From positions 1-46,025 of the forward strand of contig NZ_FOTY01000023.1 of assembly GCF_900114715.1 (NCBI RefSeq): a stretch of DNA of 46,025 nt, read 5' to 3'. This DNA is from Salibacterium qingdaonense (GTDB taxonomy: Bacteria > Bacillota > Bacilli > Bacillales > Marinococcaceae). The notes under the pieces were generated by a model. That model was not told the origin of the DNA. It did no database searches and was given only the letters and a program-made list of their open reading frames with translations. The translations under genes were made by a program, and so were the position numbers. Shown here one piece after another: positions 24,059-32,386 of the stretch; the first letter of the stretch is position 1; each line of letters starts with the position of its first letter.

Positions 24059-25504
24059 TTACTGCCGGGAAAGCCTGGTATCCATAAAGCTCCGGGAAAC
24101 AAGGGTTGCTGTAATATACCCCGCGCATGACAGCAGTACCGGAAGCGTCACCGTATGCATGCCAAACGGTTCCGGCCACAGATTATGAATCAGGCTGTAC
24201 GCGGCGACGCCGATAATAATCGATGCCAGCGCTCCGTATTTGTTTCCTTTCGACCAGTACAGACCGAGCACGACCGGCCAGATAAAGGCGGATTCAAGGC
24301 CTCCGAAAGCGAACAGGTTCAGCCAGATTAACAGATCAGGCGGACTGAGCGACATCGCAAACACGCTGATCCCAAGAACCGCCGTCACCCCGAAACTGAC
24401 CCGCTTCACCTGCTGCCGGGACGCATCGGGTTTCATGTAGTTCACATACACATCTTTCACCACAGTGGAGCTGACAAGCAGAAGCAGCGAATCCACCGTG
24501 GACATGATAGCTGCCATCGGTGCGGCCAGCACGATACCGGCAAGCCAGGCCGGCAGCACTTCCATCGCGATCCGCGGCATCACGGAATCCGGTGTTTCAA
24601 TGCCGGGCAGAATTGGACGCGCCATGACGCCGACAAGGTGCATCCCAAACATCATAAACGCCGTGACCACCGTGCCGATAATGAGCGCCCGGTGCATCCC
24701 TTTGGAGCTTTTATAGGACATCGCCCGCACCGCCACCTGCGGCAGACCTATGACACCTACACCGACGAGAATCCAGAACGAAGAAACGTACCTTGGTGTC
24801 AGGCTGCCGTCGTGACCAAACGGTGTCACAAGATTCGGGTTTTCTGCGGCAAGATCGGACATAATATTACCCATACCGCCGCCTGCTATAATGGTTCCAA
24901 TAAGTATAATAAGGGTACCGAAAAACATCACAATGCCCTGCAGCGTGTCCGTGACGACAACAGCACGGAACCCGCCGATAATCACGTATACAATCACCGC
25001 GGCGGCGAAGATAAACAAAGCGGATGTGTAGGAAAGCCCCGTCAGTGACTCAATCAAACGGGCACCTCCCACCCACTGCGCAGCCATCGCTGAAAACAGG
25101 AAGATAATAATGCTCGCCGCGCTGAGCAGCACAACAGCCTTGCTTTGATAACGTCCTTTCAGGTAATCAACAAGCGTTACAGCCTTATACTGCCGCGCCT
25201 TTACCGCAAATTTTTTCCCAAGAATCATAAGTACGAAGTAACCGGTTGCCGTCTGGGACATCGCAAGCAGTACCCAGCCGAGCCCCTGGGTGTAAGCCAC
25301 TCCCGGACCGCCGACAAAACTGCTCGCACTTCCGTACGTTGCAATCATCGTCATCGCAAGGATCAGCCCGCCAAGCTCCCGGCTTCCCAGAAAATACTCC
25401 TGCAGGAAGTCACGCTTGGATGCCATCTGCCGCGATGCCCAGAAACCGATGCCGAAAATCGCCGTCACAAATACAATCAGAGGGATCACAACTCCCCAGT
25501 TCAT
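24059..25504 (-). CDS. panF: Sodium/pantothenate symporter
   Basis: 481 residues, sodium:solute symporter (SSS) family, about 13 membrane segments. Recognised by RDFLQEYFLGSRELGGL, ATYGSASSFVGGPGVAYT, the sodium-site region MAAIMSTVDSLLLL and a FGGLESAFIWPVVLGLYW block, all typical of PanF. It imports pantothenate, the coenzyme A precursor, with sodium, which suits a halophile. It overlaps yhdT by 4 bp (ATGA), the usual panF partner. The C terminus is short and basic. Confidence 0.88.
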   Translation of the reverse strand: MNWGVVIPLIVFVTAIFGIGFWASRQMASKRDFLQEYFLGSRELGGLILAMTMIATYGSASSFVGGPGVAYTQGLGWVLLAMSQTATGYFVLMILGKKFAVKARQYKAVTLVDYLKGRYQSKAVVLLSAASIIIFLFSAMAAQWVGGARLIESLTGLSYTSALFIFAAAVIVYVIIGGFRAVVVTDTLQGIVMFFGTLIILIGTIIAGGGMGNIMSDLAAENPNLVTPFGHDGSLTPRYVSSFWILVGVGVIGLPQVAVRAMSYKSSKGMHRALIIGTVVTAFMMFGMHLVGVMARPILPGIETPDSVMPRIAMEVLPAWLAGIVLAAPMAAIMSTVDSLLLLVSSTVVKDVYVNYMKPDASRQQVKRVSFGVTAVLGISVFAMSLSPPDLLIWLNLFAFGGLESAFIWPVVLGLYWSKGNKYGALASIIIGVAAYSLIHNLWPEPFGMHTVTLPVLLSCAGYITATLVSRSFMDTRLSRQ

Positions 25505-25770
25505 GAAGATCCCTCCTCATCGTCAAGCGGTACTTCTTTGAAAAAAAGCTTTACTACGGCGCTGACCAGCACCATCATTACAATAGACCCCAGGGCGCAG
25601 CTGTAGAAAAACCAGGCCGGCATACCAAGAACATAATGGTACGCTGAAGGATCAGCCGACCCCAGTCCATAGGCAAAACCAAACCACCACAGAAAATTGA
25701 ATACCACCAGGCCGACCCCGATCCAGGCTTCCCGGTGTGCAATACGAAATCGCTTATCCACGTTCTTCAT
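25501..25770 (-). CDS. yhdT: YhdT family membrane protein (DUF997)
   Basis: 89 residues, two membrane segments (about 16-36 and 48-74). N-terminal DKRFRIAHREAWIGVGLVVFNFLWWF and GMPAWFFYSCALGS are characteristic. Members almost always precede panF, as here with a 4-bp overlap, and are thought to be a small subunit of the symporter. ATG 25770 has only a weak site (GGGAGAGG about 5 bp upstream). Confidence 0.85.
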   Translation of the reverse strand: MKNVDKRFRIAHREAWIGVGLVVFNFLWWFGFAYGLGSADPSAYHYVLGMPAWFFYSCALGSIVMMVLVSAVVKLFFKEVPLDDEEGSS

Positions 25771-25925
25771 CTACCTCTCCCCTCAAACATTACATTCTAC
25801 GACAGATTTTACTATGCATCGTTTCTTTTTTACATACAATTCGCAAAATAATTCCGTGTTTCTTCTGTTTTGGAAAGGGTATAGTAAGGAGTGTGGAACA
25901 CGTTCAAACGTTGGAGGATGGTTAC

Positions 25926-27158
25926 ATGATAGCTGCTATTATCGTTTTACTCTGTGTATCCCTGTTTTTATCAGGCAGCGAAACGGCTCTCACCGCCGTC
26001 AATCAGATGAAAGTAAAATCACGCGCGGATAACGGAGATAAAGCGTCCCAAAAATTATTACATATGATTTCACGTCCCGATGAGATGATTACCGCGATCT
26101 TGATCGGCAACAATATATCCAATATTACCCTCCCTACGCTGGTCACCATCGTGGCGCTCGATTACGGTATTAACGTCGGCATCGCTTCAGCCGCTCTGAC
26201 TGTTACCATTATTGTCTTCTCTGAAGTGCTGCCAAAATCAACAGCCGCTACCTTTGCCGACCGGATTGCCTACTTGGTCGCTCCGGTGATACGGGCCGTG
26301 ATGATTATTTTCAAACCACTGACATACCTGCTGTCGCATTTCACAGGTGCGGTTATACGGGTTATTTCAAAAGGGGAAAAAGAGCAGTCCTCTTTCTCCA
26401 AAGAGGAACTGAAAACGATGGTCGACATCGGTTCGTCGGAAGGAACGTTTGAAAGCGATGAAACCCAGCGGATCAAAGGGGTCATCGACTTTTACAATAA
26501 AGATGTGAAAGACGCCCTGAAAACGCCTCGCATCGATATCACCGGCATCCCGGCCGGAAGCTCGTACGACGAAGCCGAAGCCATCGTGCTCGAGAATAAT
26601 CATACCCGTTATCCCGTGTATGACGGGGATATGGACCATATCATCGGTATTTTTCACTCTAAGCTGCTCCTTAAATGGGCCCAAGAGCCGAGCCTGAGTC
26701 TGGCGGATTTCACCGATAATTATCCGCTCTACATTGTCGAAACGACCAATATTGAGAAAGTCTTTAAAATGATGCTCAAAGAGAAAAAGCACCTGGCCAT
26801 CGTGCTGGATGAATACGGCGGCACCAGCGGCATTATCAGTCACGAAGACATTATTGAAGCGATGATCGGCCAGGAAATCGCTGATGAAACCGACGACGGG
26901 GAGGAGAAGTTGATTGAGGAACTGTCGGAGAAACATATCGTCTGCCACGGCAAGCTCGGTCTCCGCCGTCTCAATGATCTGTTCCGGGAGAGTATTCCGG
27001 AGGATGAGGATATAATATCAGGATTTCTATATAAAGAAATGGAAAAGATACCAAAAGAAGGAGAAACACTGGAATATGATTCACTGTACTTTGAAATTAT
27101 CAAGATGAACAAAAACCGGATTGAAAAAGTGAGAATTACAAAAATGACAGAAGAATAA
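25926..27158 (+). CDS. CNNM/CBS/CorC-domain transporter (MpfA/hemolysin-C family)
   Basis: 410 residues from ATG 25926, with TTGGAGGA 8 bp upstream; longer open frames to 25737 lack a site. CNNM (DUF21) membrane domain at about 1-165 with SGSETALTAVNQMKVK and GNNISNITLP, the conserved ion-site region of magnesium exporters. CBS pair at about 190-310 (RYPVYDGDMDHIIGIFHSK, AIVLDEYGGTSGIISHEDI). C-terminal CorC_HlyC domain (about 330-400) with EDIISGFL. Relatives in B. subtilis (MpfA/YhdP) export magnesium; the exact ion here is inferred. Monocistronic with its own terminator. Confidence 0.85.
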   Translation: MIAAIIVLLCVSLFLSGSETALTAVNQMKVKSRADNGDKASQKLLHMISRPDEMITAILIGNNISNITLPTLVTIVALDYGINVGIASAALTVTIIVFSEVLPKSTAATFADRIAYLVAPVIRAVMIIFKPLTYLLSHFTGAVIRVISKGEKEQSSFSKEELKTMVDIGSSEGTFESDETQRIKGVIDFYNKDVKDALKTPRIDITGIPAGSSYDEAEAIVLENNHTRYPVYDGDMDHIIGIFHSKLLLKWAQEPSLSLADFTDNYPLYIVETTNIEKVFKMMLKEKKHLAIVLDEYGGTSGIISHEDIIEAMIGQEIADETDDGEEKLIEELSEKHIVCHGKLGLRRLNDLFRESIPEDEDIISGFLYKEMEKIPKEGETLEYDSLYFEIIKMNKNRIEKVRITKMTEE

Positions 27159-27160
27159 CA

Positions 27161-27200
27161 AAGCTTCCGCCTGTCGATACAGATGGGCGGAAGCTTTTTT
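27161..27200. terminator. Terminator between the CNNM gene and the GH42 gene
   Basis: Stem AAGCTTCCGCC / GGCGGAAGCTT with a 14-nt loop, followed by TTTTTT on the plus strand. It sits between two convergent stops and may also serve the minus-strand gene. Confidence 0.85.
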
Positions 27201-27216
27201 GGTATGCTTTATTTTC

Positions 27217-29250
27217 TTACTGGGAGTCCTTTAAAATCATTACCCCTTTTGGCTCAAGCGTATGCGCTCCGGTAACCGTTTCTCCTGTGAGCAGATCTTC
27301 TGTCTGTCTCTCTCCAATATCAAACGAGGACGTGCGGTCGTTGTGATTCATGAGAAACAAATAGGAACCACTGTTGCTGCGGCGTTCCGAGGCTTCCACC
27401 CCGTCGTCGGCGTATGTCACAAGCGGGGCTATCCCCTGCTTTTCACAAAGGTCGCGGAGGAAATCTTTCAGAAAGTCCCCTTCCGGACTCGACGCAACAT
27501 AGAAGGCATTTCCGCTGCCATAGGAGTTCTTCGTGACAACCGGCATGCCCGCGTAAAAGTCGGAACCATACTCCGCCAGCACCTCAGCGCTTTCCGCGTG
27601 GATAAGATCAAACAGCAGCCGGCAGTTATATTCTTTTTGCCCGTGCTCCCATGGTTCTTTCATGACAATCTGATTTTTCTTCTCCGGCGGCAGCGCATCG
27701 ATCTCTTCGGCCCAAATGCCGAGCAGACTTCGTAACTCTCCCGGATAACCTCCAAGGGTGACAAGATCATGCTCATCGACGATACCGCTGAAGAATGTGG
27801 TAACAAAAGTACCGCCATTATTCACAAACGTCTTCAGCTTATCCGCGTATCCGCGTTTCACCATGTATAATACAGGCGCAATGACAAGGTCATAGCCGCT
27901 CAGGTCCTCTTCCACCCCGATCATGTCCACCTGGATATTCTGCTTGTACAAGGCCTCATAATATTTGTGCACTTCCGTCACATAATCAAGCGCCGCGGAC
28001 GGACCGCTCGACAAGTCAACCGCCCACCGGTTTTCCCAGTCAAAAACGATGGCGGCTCTGGCCTGCACCCGGCTGTCCAGCACTTCATCCGACAACACGT
28101 CCAACTCTCTGCCAAGCTCCGCGGTTTCCCTGAACACCCTCGTATGTTCATGACCCGCGTGTTCAATAACGGCACCGTGAAATTTTTCCGTGGCCCCGGC
28201 GGAACGTCGCAGCTGAAAATACAGAACCGTATCGGCTCCCCGCGCCACCGCCTGATAACTCCACAACCTCATCACGCCCGGCCGTTTCAAAGAGTTGTAA
28301 GACTGCCAGTTCTGCTGGCTCGGTGTCTGTTCCATCAGCATAAAGGGCTGTCCGCTTTTCAGCCCGCGCATTAAATCATGCGTCATGGCGGTGTAGCTGA
28401 CCGGGGTATCCATGGCCGGGTAGTTGTCCCACGACACAACATCCATCTCTTTTCCCCATTTGAAATAATCAAGCATCGGGAAGGTGCCCATGAGATTCGT
28501 CGTCACCGGCGTATCGGGGGTGTGTTTTTTGAGTGCGTTGTATTCCAGCTGAAAACACTCCAGCAGGCTGTCGGACATAAACCGGCGGTAATCGATGGAG
28601 ATCCCCTGAAAATCTGTCTCACTCCCTTTGCGCTCCTCACTTAAAGCACTCGGGGCGACGATTTCATCCCAGTCGTAAAACGTATGGCCCCAGAAACGGG
28701 TATTCCATACTCTGTTCACTTCATCGAGTGTCTTATATTTTTCTTTCAGCCACTCCCGGAACGCTGCTTCGCAGTGCCCGCAGTAACAGTATCCTCCGTA
28801 TTCATTGGATACGTGCCAGATCAGCACTCCGGGATGCTCTTTGTAACGCGCTGCCAGTTTTTCCGCAATTCTCTCGGAATACTTCCGGTAAGTCGGGCTG
28901 TTGGGGCAGGAATTATGCCTCCCTCCGAACTTCCGCTGCTGCCCGTGGAAATCCACCCGTAACACATCGGGATATTTCTTTGCCATCCACGCCGGATGAG
29001 CAGCCGTGCTCGTAGCCAGGCACGTATAAATCCCCTGTTCATACAGGCGGTCAATCTGTTCATCGAGCCATTCAAAATGGCACGTGTCTTCATCCGGCTG
29101 ATTCTGCGCCCAGGAAAACACATTTAATGTCGCCACATCAATGCCGGCGAGCTTAAACATCCGCACGTCTTCATCCCACGTCTCCCTGTCCCACTGCTCC
29201 GGATTGTAATCCCCGCCAAACCAAATCTTTGGAAGCTGTTTGTTTATCAT
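27217..29250 (-). CDS. Beta-galactosidase, GH42
   Basis: 677 residues, full length for GH42. Intracellular (no signal). TIM barrel at about 1-390: FGGDYNPEQW, acid/base Glu near 150 in HVSNEYGG, nucleophile Glu near 307 in LMEQTPSQQNW. The zinc cysteines are present (C115 and the C155/C157/C160 cluster YCYCGHC). Trimerisation domain at about 390-600 and a small beta domain at the end. It releases galactose from short beta-galactosides. The neighbouring xylose genes suggest galactose removal from xyloglucan-type oligosaccharides, although lactose or galactan fragments are also possible. Upstream are a cre-like site and an ATTAA-N5-TTAAT palindrome, so catabolite repression and ROK control are likely. 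Confidence 0.9.
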   Translation of the reverse strand: MINKQLPKIWFGGDYNPEQWDRETWDEDVRMFKLAGIDVATLNVFSWAQNQPDEDTCHFEWLDEQIDRLYEQGIYTCLATSTAAHPAWMAKKYPDVLRVDFHGQQRKFGGRHNSCPNSPTYRKYSERIAEKLAARYKEHPGVLIWHVSNEYGGYCYCGHCEAAFREWLKEKYKTLDEVNRVWNTRFWGHTFYDWDEIVAPSALSEERKGSETDFQGISIDYRRFMSDSLLECFQLEYNALKKHTPDTPVTTNLMGTFPMLDYFKWGKEMDVVSWDNYPAMDTPVSYTAMTHDLMRGLKSGQPFMLMEQTPSQQNWQSYNSLKRPGVMRLWSYQAVARGADTVLYFQLRRSAGATEKFHGAVIEHAGHEHTRVFRETAELGRELDVLSDEVLDSRVQARAAIVFDWENRWAVDLSSGPSAALDYVTEVHKYYEALYKQNIQVDMIGVEEDLSGYDLVIAPVLYMVKRGYADKLKTFVNNGGTFVTTFFSGIVDEHDLVTLGGYPGELRSLLGIWAEEIDALPPEKKNQIVMKEPWEHGQKEYNCRLLFDLIHAESAEVLAEYGSDFYAGMPVVTKNSYGSGNAFYVASSPEGDFLKDFLRDLCEKQGIAPLVTYADDGVEASERRSNSGSYLFLMNHNDRTSSFDIGERQTEDLLTGETVTGAHTLEPKGVMILKDSQ

Positions 29251-29315
29251 GTGAAACCCTCTCTTTTTTTTCGAGTCTACAATAGATGCTTTTATGTATA
29301 TGTCCGTTGTTTGAT

Positions 29316-29329
29316 AGAAAACGCTTTCA
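29316..29329 (-). promoter_or_regulatory. cre-like CcpA site upstream of GH42
   Basis: On the minus strand TGAAAGCGTTTTCT; matches TGWAANCGNTNWCA except for the last base. 66 bp before the GH42 start, suitable for carbon catabolite repression. Confidence 0.65.
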
Positions 29330-29365
29330 GAAGTAGTTTAATAGCGATCGCGTTGAAAGTCAATT

Positions 29366-29380
29366 ATTAATTAAATTAAT
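29366..29380. promoter_or_regulatory. ATTAA-N5-TTAAT palindrome upstream of GH42
   Basis: ATTAATTAAATTAAT, same half-sites and spacing as 21554-21568. Putative operator of the ROK regulator encoded at 20290-21510. Its low complexity lowers confidence. Confidence 0.4.
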
Positions 29381-29410
29381 TAATTCATACTGGGTGAAAA
29401 TCCCCCCTAT

Positions 29411-29604
29411 AGATACACTAACAATCTATAACGAAAGCTTAGTGTCCGCGAAATAGCGTTATGGGGACACTACCCTGCTGAAATAATGGATTAGTGGTTA
29501 CGGGCTGACGGCAATGGACACTAGTTGCTTACTTTAGAAAGATAGTATCCATCAAAACCGCCTCCATGGACACTGGAGGTACAATTTGAATATTTAGTGT
29601 CCAC
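29411..29604. repeat. 52-bp-period alternating motif array (array 3, longest)
   Basis: Four GTGGACACTAA-type motifs start at 29411, 29463, 29514 and 29566. Four TAGTGTCCAC-type motifs start at 29440, 29492, 29543 and 29595. Steps are 52, 51, 52 in both series, so a single base was lost between units 2 and 3. The motif-to-motif offset is 29 in every unit. It lies 14 bp beyond the xylR terminator, in the GH42-xylR gap. Outer copies match best; inner ones carry 2-4 changes. Non-coding. Confidence 0.8.
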
Positions 29605-29617
29605 TACAGAGTTCCAT

Positions 29618-29668
29618 AAAAAAAGCGCGGTGCCTTCAGCAGCAGAAATTCCGCTGAAAACACCGCGC
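29618..29668 (-). terminator. Rho-independent terminator of xylR
   Basis: GCGCGGTG (29625-29632) pairs with CACCGCGC (29661-29668); an inner TTCAGC/GCTGAA pair extends the stem. The minus-strand tail is TTTTTTT (29618-29624). Confidence 0.85.
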
Positions 29669-29688
29669 CGCGCCGGATTTTCCGCCCT

Positions 29689-30864
29689 TCAGGTAACGGT
29701 GACTTTGTTTTCCGAAAAGAACGCTTCCACCGAAAACGCCGCGGAACCAAGAGCGCAGGATTCAATGCCGAACTGGGAGAAAGAAACCTCCAGACCTTCG
29801 TAAAAGGGCGGAAGCAGACGCTGCTCCAGCACGTGGTGAATAGGATTCTCGAGCCAGCGCTGGATTTTGGACAGACGGTTGCCGATAATAATCTGTTCCG
29901 GGTTGAACGTGTTCACGACATTGGTCAGTCCGATGCCCACATATTCCCCGATGCGGCTGAGCAAGGAAAGAACCTCCCCGTTCCCGGCTTCTGCTTCCTG
30001 TATCAACTGGTTCAGGCTCAGCTCTTTCCCTTCCATCGAAGGCAGTTTCGCCGCCTGCTCCAGCAATGTACTCTCCGAACTGTACAATTCCCAGCACCCT
30101 TTGTTCCCGCAGCGGCATTTCTTCCCATTCGCATCGATGGAGATATGTCCCATCTCCCCCGACATTCCGCGGGCACCTTTGTATAATTTGTCATCAATAA
30201 TAATGCCGGTTCCAATACCGATGCCGAGACTGATGTAAACAAAATCGGAACTTTTTCTGCCCGCTCCGTGAATATTTTCACCGTGGGCACCGGCTTTTGC
30301 TTCGTTTTCAATCACCACCGGGAGCTCGAAATACTGCTCCAGATCCTGCTTCACATTCACCTGTTCCCAGTTCAGGTTCGGCGCGAACAGGATGGACCCG
30401 TTGTTGTCCGTAATACCCGGCACACCAACGCCTATGCCGACTACTCCGTAGGAACTGGCCGGCTGTGTTTCCATCAATGTGTTGATAATATTCTTAAGCA
30501 TAGGCAGAACCACTCCGGGAAACGTTTCCTCCAGCGGCTCCTCTATTTTTTCCACCACCTGACCCTGCAGATCCGTCAGCACAGCCAGTATGTAGTTGAC
30601 TCCGAGATCGATACCAATGGCATAGCCGGCTGTCTGGTTAAAATAAAGCATAACCGGTTTCCGGCCGCCGCTTGAGAGCCCGGTCCCGATTTCAAGCACA
30701 AAGTCTTCTTCCATCAACTCGCTCACGAGCCCCGATACCGTTGCCTTGTTCAACCCCGATTCCTTCGAGATCTGTGCTCTGGATATTGGACTCGATGCCT
30801 GTATCGTCTGCAGAACAATGGATTTATTAATTTTTTTCACTAACTCCTGATCACCGGTTTTCAT
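29689..30864 (-). CDS. xylR: Xylose-responsive repressor, ROK family
   Basis: 391 residues; ATG 30864 follows GGAGGATTACG. Helix-turn-helix at about 12-70 (SSPISRAQISKESGLNKATV), ROK domain with GIDLGVNYILAVLTD, VPGITDNNG, IENEAKAGAHGE and the intact zinc motif CRCGNKGCWE. Length and pattern match Bacillaceae XylR. It is divergent from the ABC/alpha-xylosidase operon with a TGTTTA-N5-TAAACA palindrome between them, and close to xylAB, so control of xylose and xylo-oligosaccharide genes is likely, with xylose as inducer. Confidence 0.85.
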   Translation of the reverse strand: MKTGDQELVKKINKSIVLQTIQASSPISRAQISKESGLNKATVSGLVSELMEEDFVLEIGTGLSSGGRKPVMLYFNQTAGYAIGIDLGVNYILAVLTDLQGQVVEKIEEPLEETFPGVVLPMLKNIINTLMETQPASSYGVVGIGVGVPGITDNNGSILFAPNLNWEQVNVKQDLEQYFELPVVIENEAKAGAHGENIHGAGRKSSDFVYISLGIGIGTGIIIDDKLYKGARGMSGEMGHISIDANGKKCRCGNKGCWELYSSESTLLEQAAKLPSMEGKELSLNQLIQEAEAGNGEVLSLLSRIGEYVGIGLTNVVNTFNPEQIIIGNRLSKIQRWLENPIHHVLEQRLLPPFYEGLEVSFSQFGIESCALGSAAFSVEAFFSENKVTVT

Positions 30865-30881
30865 CGTAATCCTCCAACGTT

Positions 30882-30898
30882 TGTTTATTTATTAAACA
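30882..30898. promoter_or_regulatory. TGTTTA-N5-TAAACA palindrome, putative XylR operator
   Basis: A perfect 6-bp inverted repeat with a 5-bp centre, 17 bp before the xylR start and about 150 bp before the ABC operon. Position between the divergent genes fits autorepression and operon control. A TATAAT (30919-30924) nearby could be a -10 for the ABC operon, but no good -35 was found. Confidence 0.45.
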
Positions 30899-31048
30899 TA
30901 ATAGCATAAAAATAATCGTATAATAAGTCTACATCTATCTCTTATTCTATCCTAAAAGTCATCATCCTATGTTAGAAAACGCATCCATTATCACTTTGTA
31001 CTTTGTTCATCATTTAAACTATCTAAACTTAAAGTAAGGGGTGTAAAA

Positions 31049-32308
31049 ATGAAGCTGTTTGCTAAAAGTCTGGGGCTGGTCAGCGCGGTTATCACGTTCA
31101 TGGTCTTGGGGGCATGTGGCAGTAACGACGGAAGTACCTCATCTTCTGAGGAAGAGAACAATGAGGGTGATTCTGCTGACGAGATTTTAGTTTGGGATTA
31201 CTTCACCGGTGTGCAGCAGGAGAAGTTTTATGAACTGGTAGAGGAATATAACAATTCTCAAGATGAAGTCATTGTTAAAACTGAATATGTTCCGTTTGAC
31301 GAAATTAAGAAACAGTTGTCTGTCGGATCTGCCGGGAGTAATCTTCCCGACATGGTTTTTATGGACAACGTCGATAATGCGGCTTTTGCTGAACAAGGAA
31401 TCCTCACAGATCTAACCGAACAGATTGAAAATTGGGATCAAACAGAACAGTTCCTTGAAGGCCCTTTAGATTCTACGATGTATGACGGTAAATATTATGG
31501 ACTTCCAGTTACAAGCAACACGTTAGGACTTTATTATAATGAAGACATGTTTGAAGAAGCCGGCATTTCCAACCCTCCTGAAACGTGGTCGGATTTGAAA
31601 GATACTGCTTCTCAACTGACTCAAGGGTCAGTCCAGGGATTTGGCATGTCAGCAGCAAAATCGGAAGAATCCACCTTCCAATTCTATCCTTTTCTCTTAT
31701 CCGCTGGAGCTGACTATAAAAGCCTTGGATCTGACGGAGCCACGCAGGCTTTATCCTTGGTAAATGAATTGGTCGATAACGGTTCCATGAGTTCCAGTGT
31801 CATTAACGCCACGCAGGATGATCTAGCCCGTCAGTTCAGTACAGGTAATCTGGCGATGATGATTAATGGAACGTGGAACATTGAACGAATTAAATCAGAG
31901 AATCCTGATTTACATTTCAATATTGCTGAAATTCCAAAAGCTGAAAAGCATGCTTCTACCCTTGGTGGAGCCAATTTAACCAGTGTGGCAGGCGGAAATG
32001 TCGAAGCTTCCTGGGATTTCATGAAATGGCTTACATCACCTGAACAACTTACAGATTATACAGCAGAAACCGGAGTCTTCCCTCCACGGCAGGATATATT
32101 GAATGAATCCAATCATTGGAGTGAAGATAAGCACCTTTCCAGCTTCCTTCCAATAATGGAATATGCTCAAGCAAGAGGACCATCTCCTGAATGGCCGAAT
32201 GTTTCGGAAGCTATACAGTTAGCACTCCAGGAATCTTTAACTGATTCAAAATCACCGGAACAAGCTATGAAAGATGCAGCAGAAGAAGTTTCAAATATTT
32301 CGGAGTAG
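31049..32308 (+). CDS. ABC transporter sugar-binding lipoprotein
   Basis: 419 residues; ATG 31049 follows AAGGGG. Lipobox VLGAC (Cys near 23) then a Ser/Glu-rich linker, so it is anchored outside the membrane. Family 1 (MalE-like) binding protein: ILVWDYFTG, LPDMVFMDNVD, the WSDLKDTASQL block, LAMMINGTWN and FMKWLTSPEQLTDY. With the two permeases and the alpha-xylosidase it probably captures alpha-xylosylated oligosaccharides (isoprimeverose or xyloglucan fragments); the ligand is inferred only from context. Strongly acidic, as expected in a halophile. A hairpin right after its stop may keep its mRNA more abundant than the permease part. Confidence 0.85.
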   Translation: MKLFAKSLGLVSAVITFMVLGACGSNDGSTSSSEEENNEGDSADEILVWDYFTGVQQEKFYELVEEYNNSQDEVIVKTEYVPFDEIKKQLSVGSAGSNLPDMVFMDNVDNAAFAEQGILTDLTEQIENWDQTEQFLEGPLDSTMYDGKYYGLPVTSNTLGLYYNEDMFEEAGISNPPETWSDLKDTASQLTQGSVQGFGMSAAKSEESTFQFYPFLLSAGADYKSLGSDGATQALSLVNELVDNGSMSSSVINATQDDLARQFSTGNLAMMINGTWNIERIKSENPDLHFNIAEIPKAEKHASTLGGANLTSVAGGNVEASWDFMKWLTSPEQLTDYTAETGVFPPRQDILNESNHWSEDKHLSSFLPIMEYAQARGPSPEWPNVSEAIQLALQESLTDSKSPEQAMKDAAEEVSNISE

Positions 32309-32331
32309 ACGGATAGCTCAAAACTATCTGT
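32309..32331 (+). promoter_or_regulatory. Intra-operon hairpin after the binding-protein gene
   Basis: ACGGATAG pairs with CTATCTGT (one G-U) around a 7-nt loop, directly after the stop codon and without a T-run. Such stems often protect the 5' mRNA of binding-protein genes from decay. Confidence 0.4.
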
Positions 32332-32386
32332 CTCCCGTTCCCTTATTACCGTTCGTTCACAAAATGGGTGTGTAAGGAGATTTATC

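Noticed and set aside
23979-24179. Short open frame between the SLH gene and panF
   Set aside because: It overlaps the end of panF in another frame, has no start signal and only borrows the SLH leader at its end.
29411-29604. CRISPR interpretation of the 52-bp-period arrays
   Set aside because: The conserved part is only 10-11 bp and alternates in orientation, spacers have unequal fixed lengths (18 and 13), and no cas genes are present.
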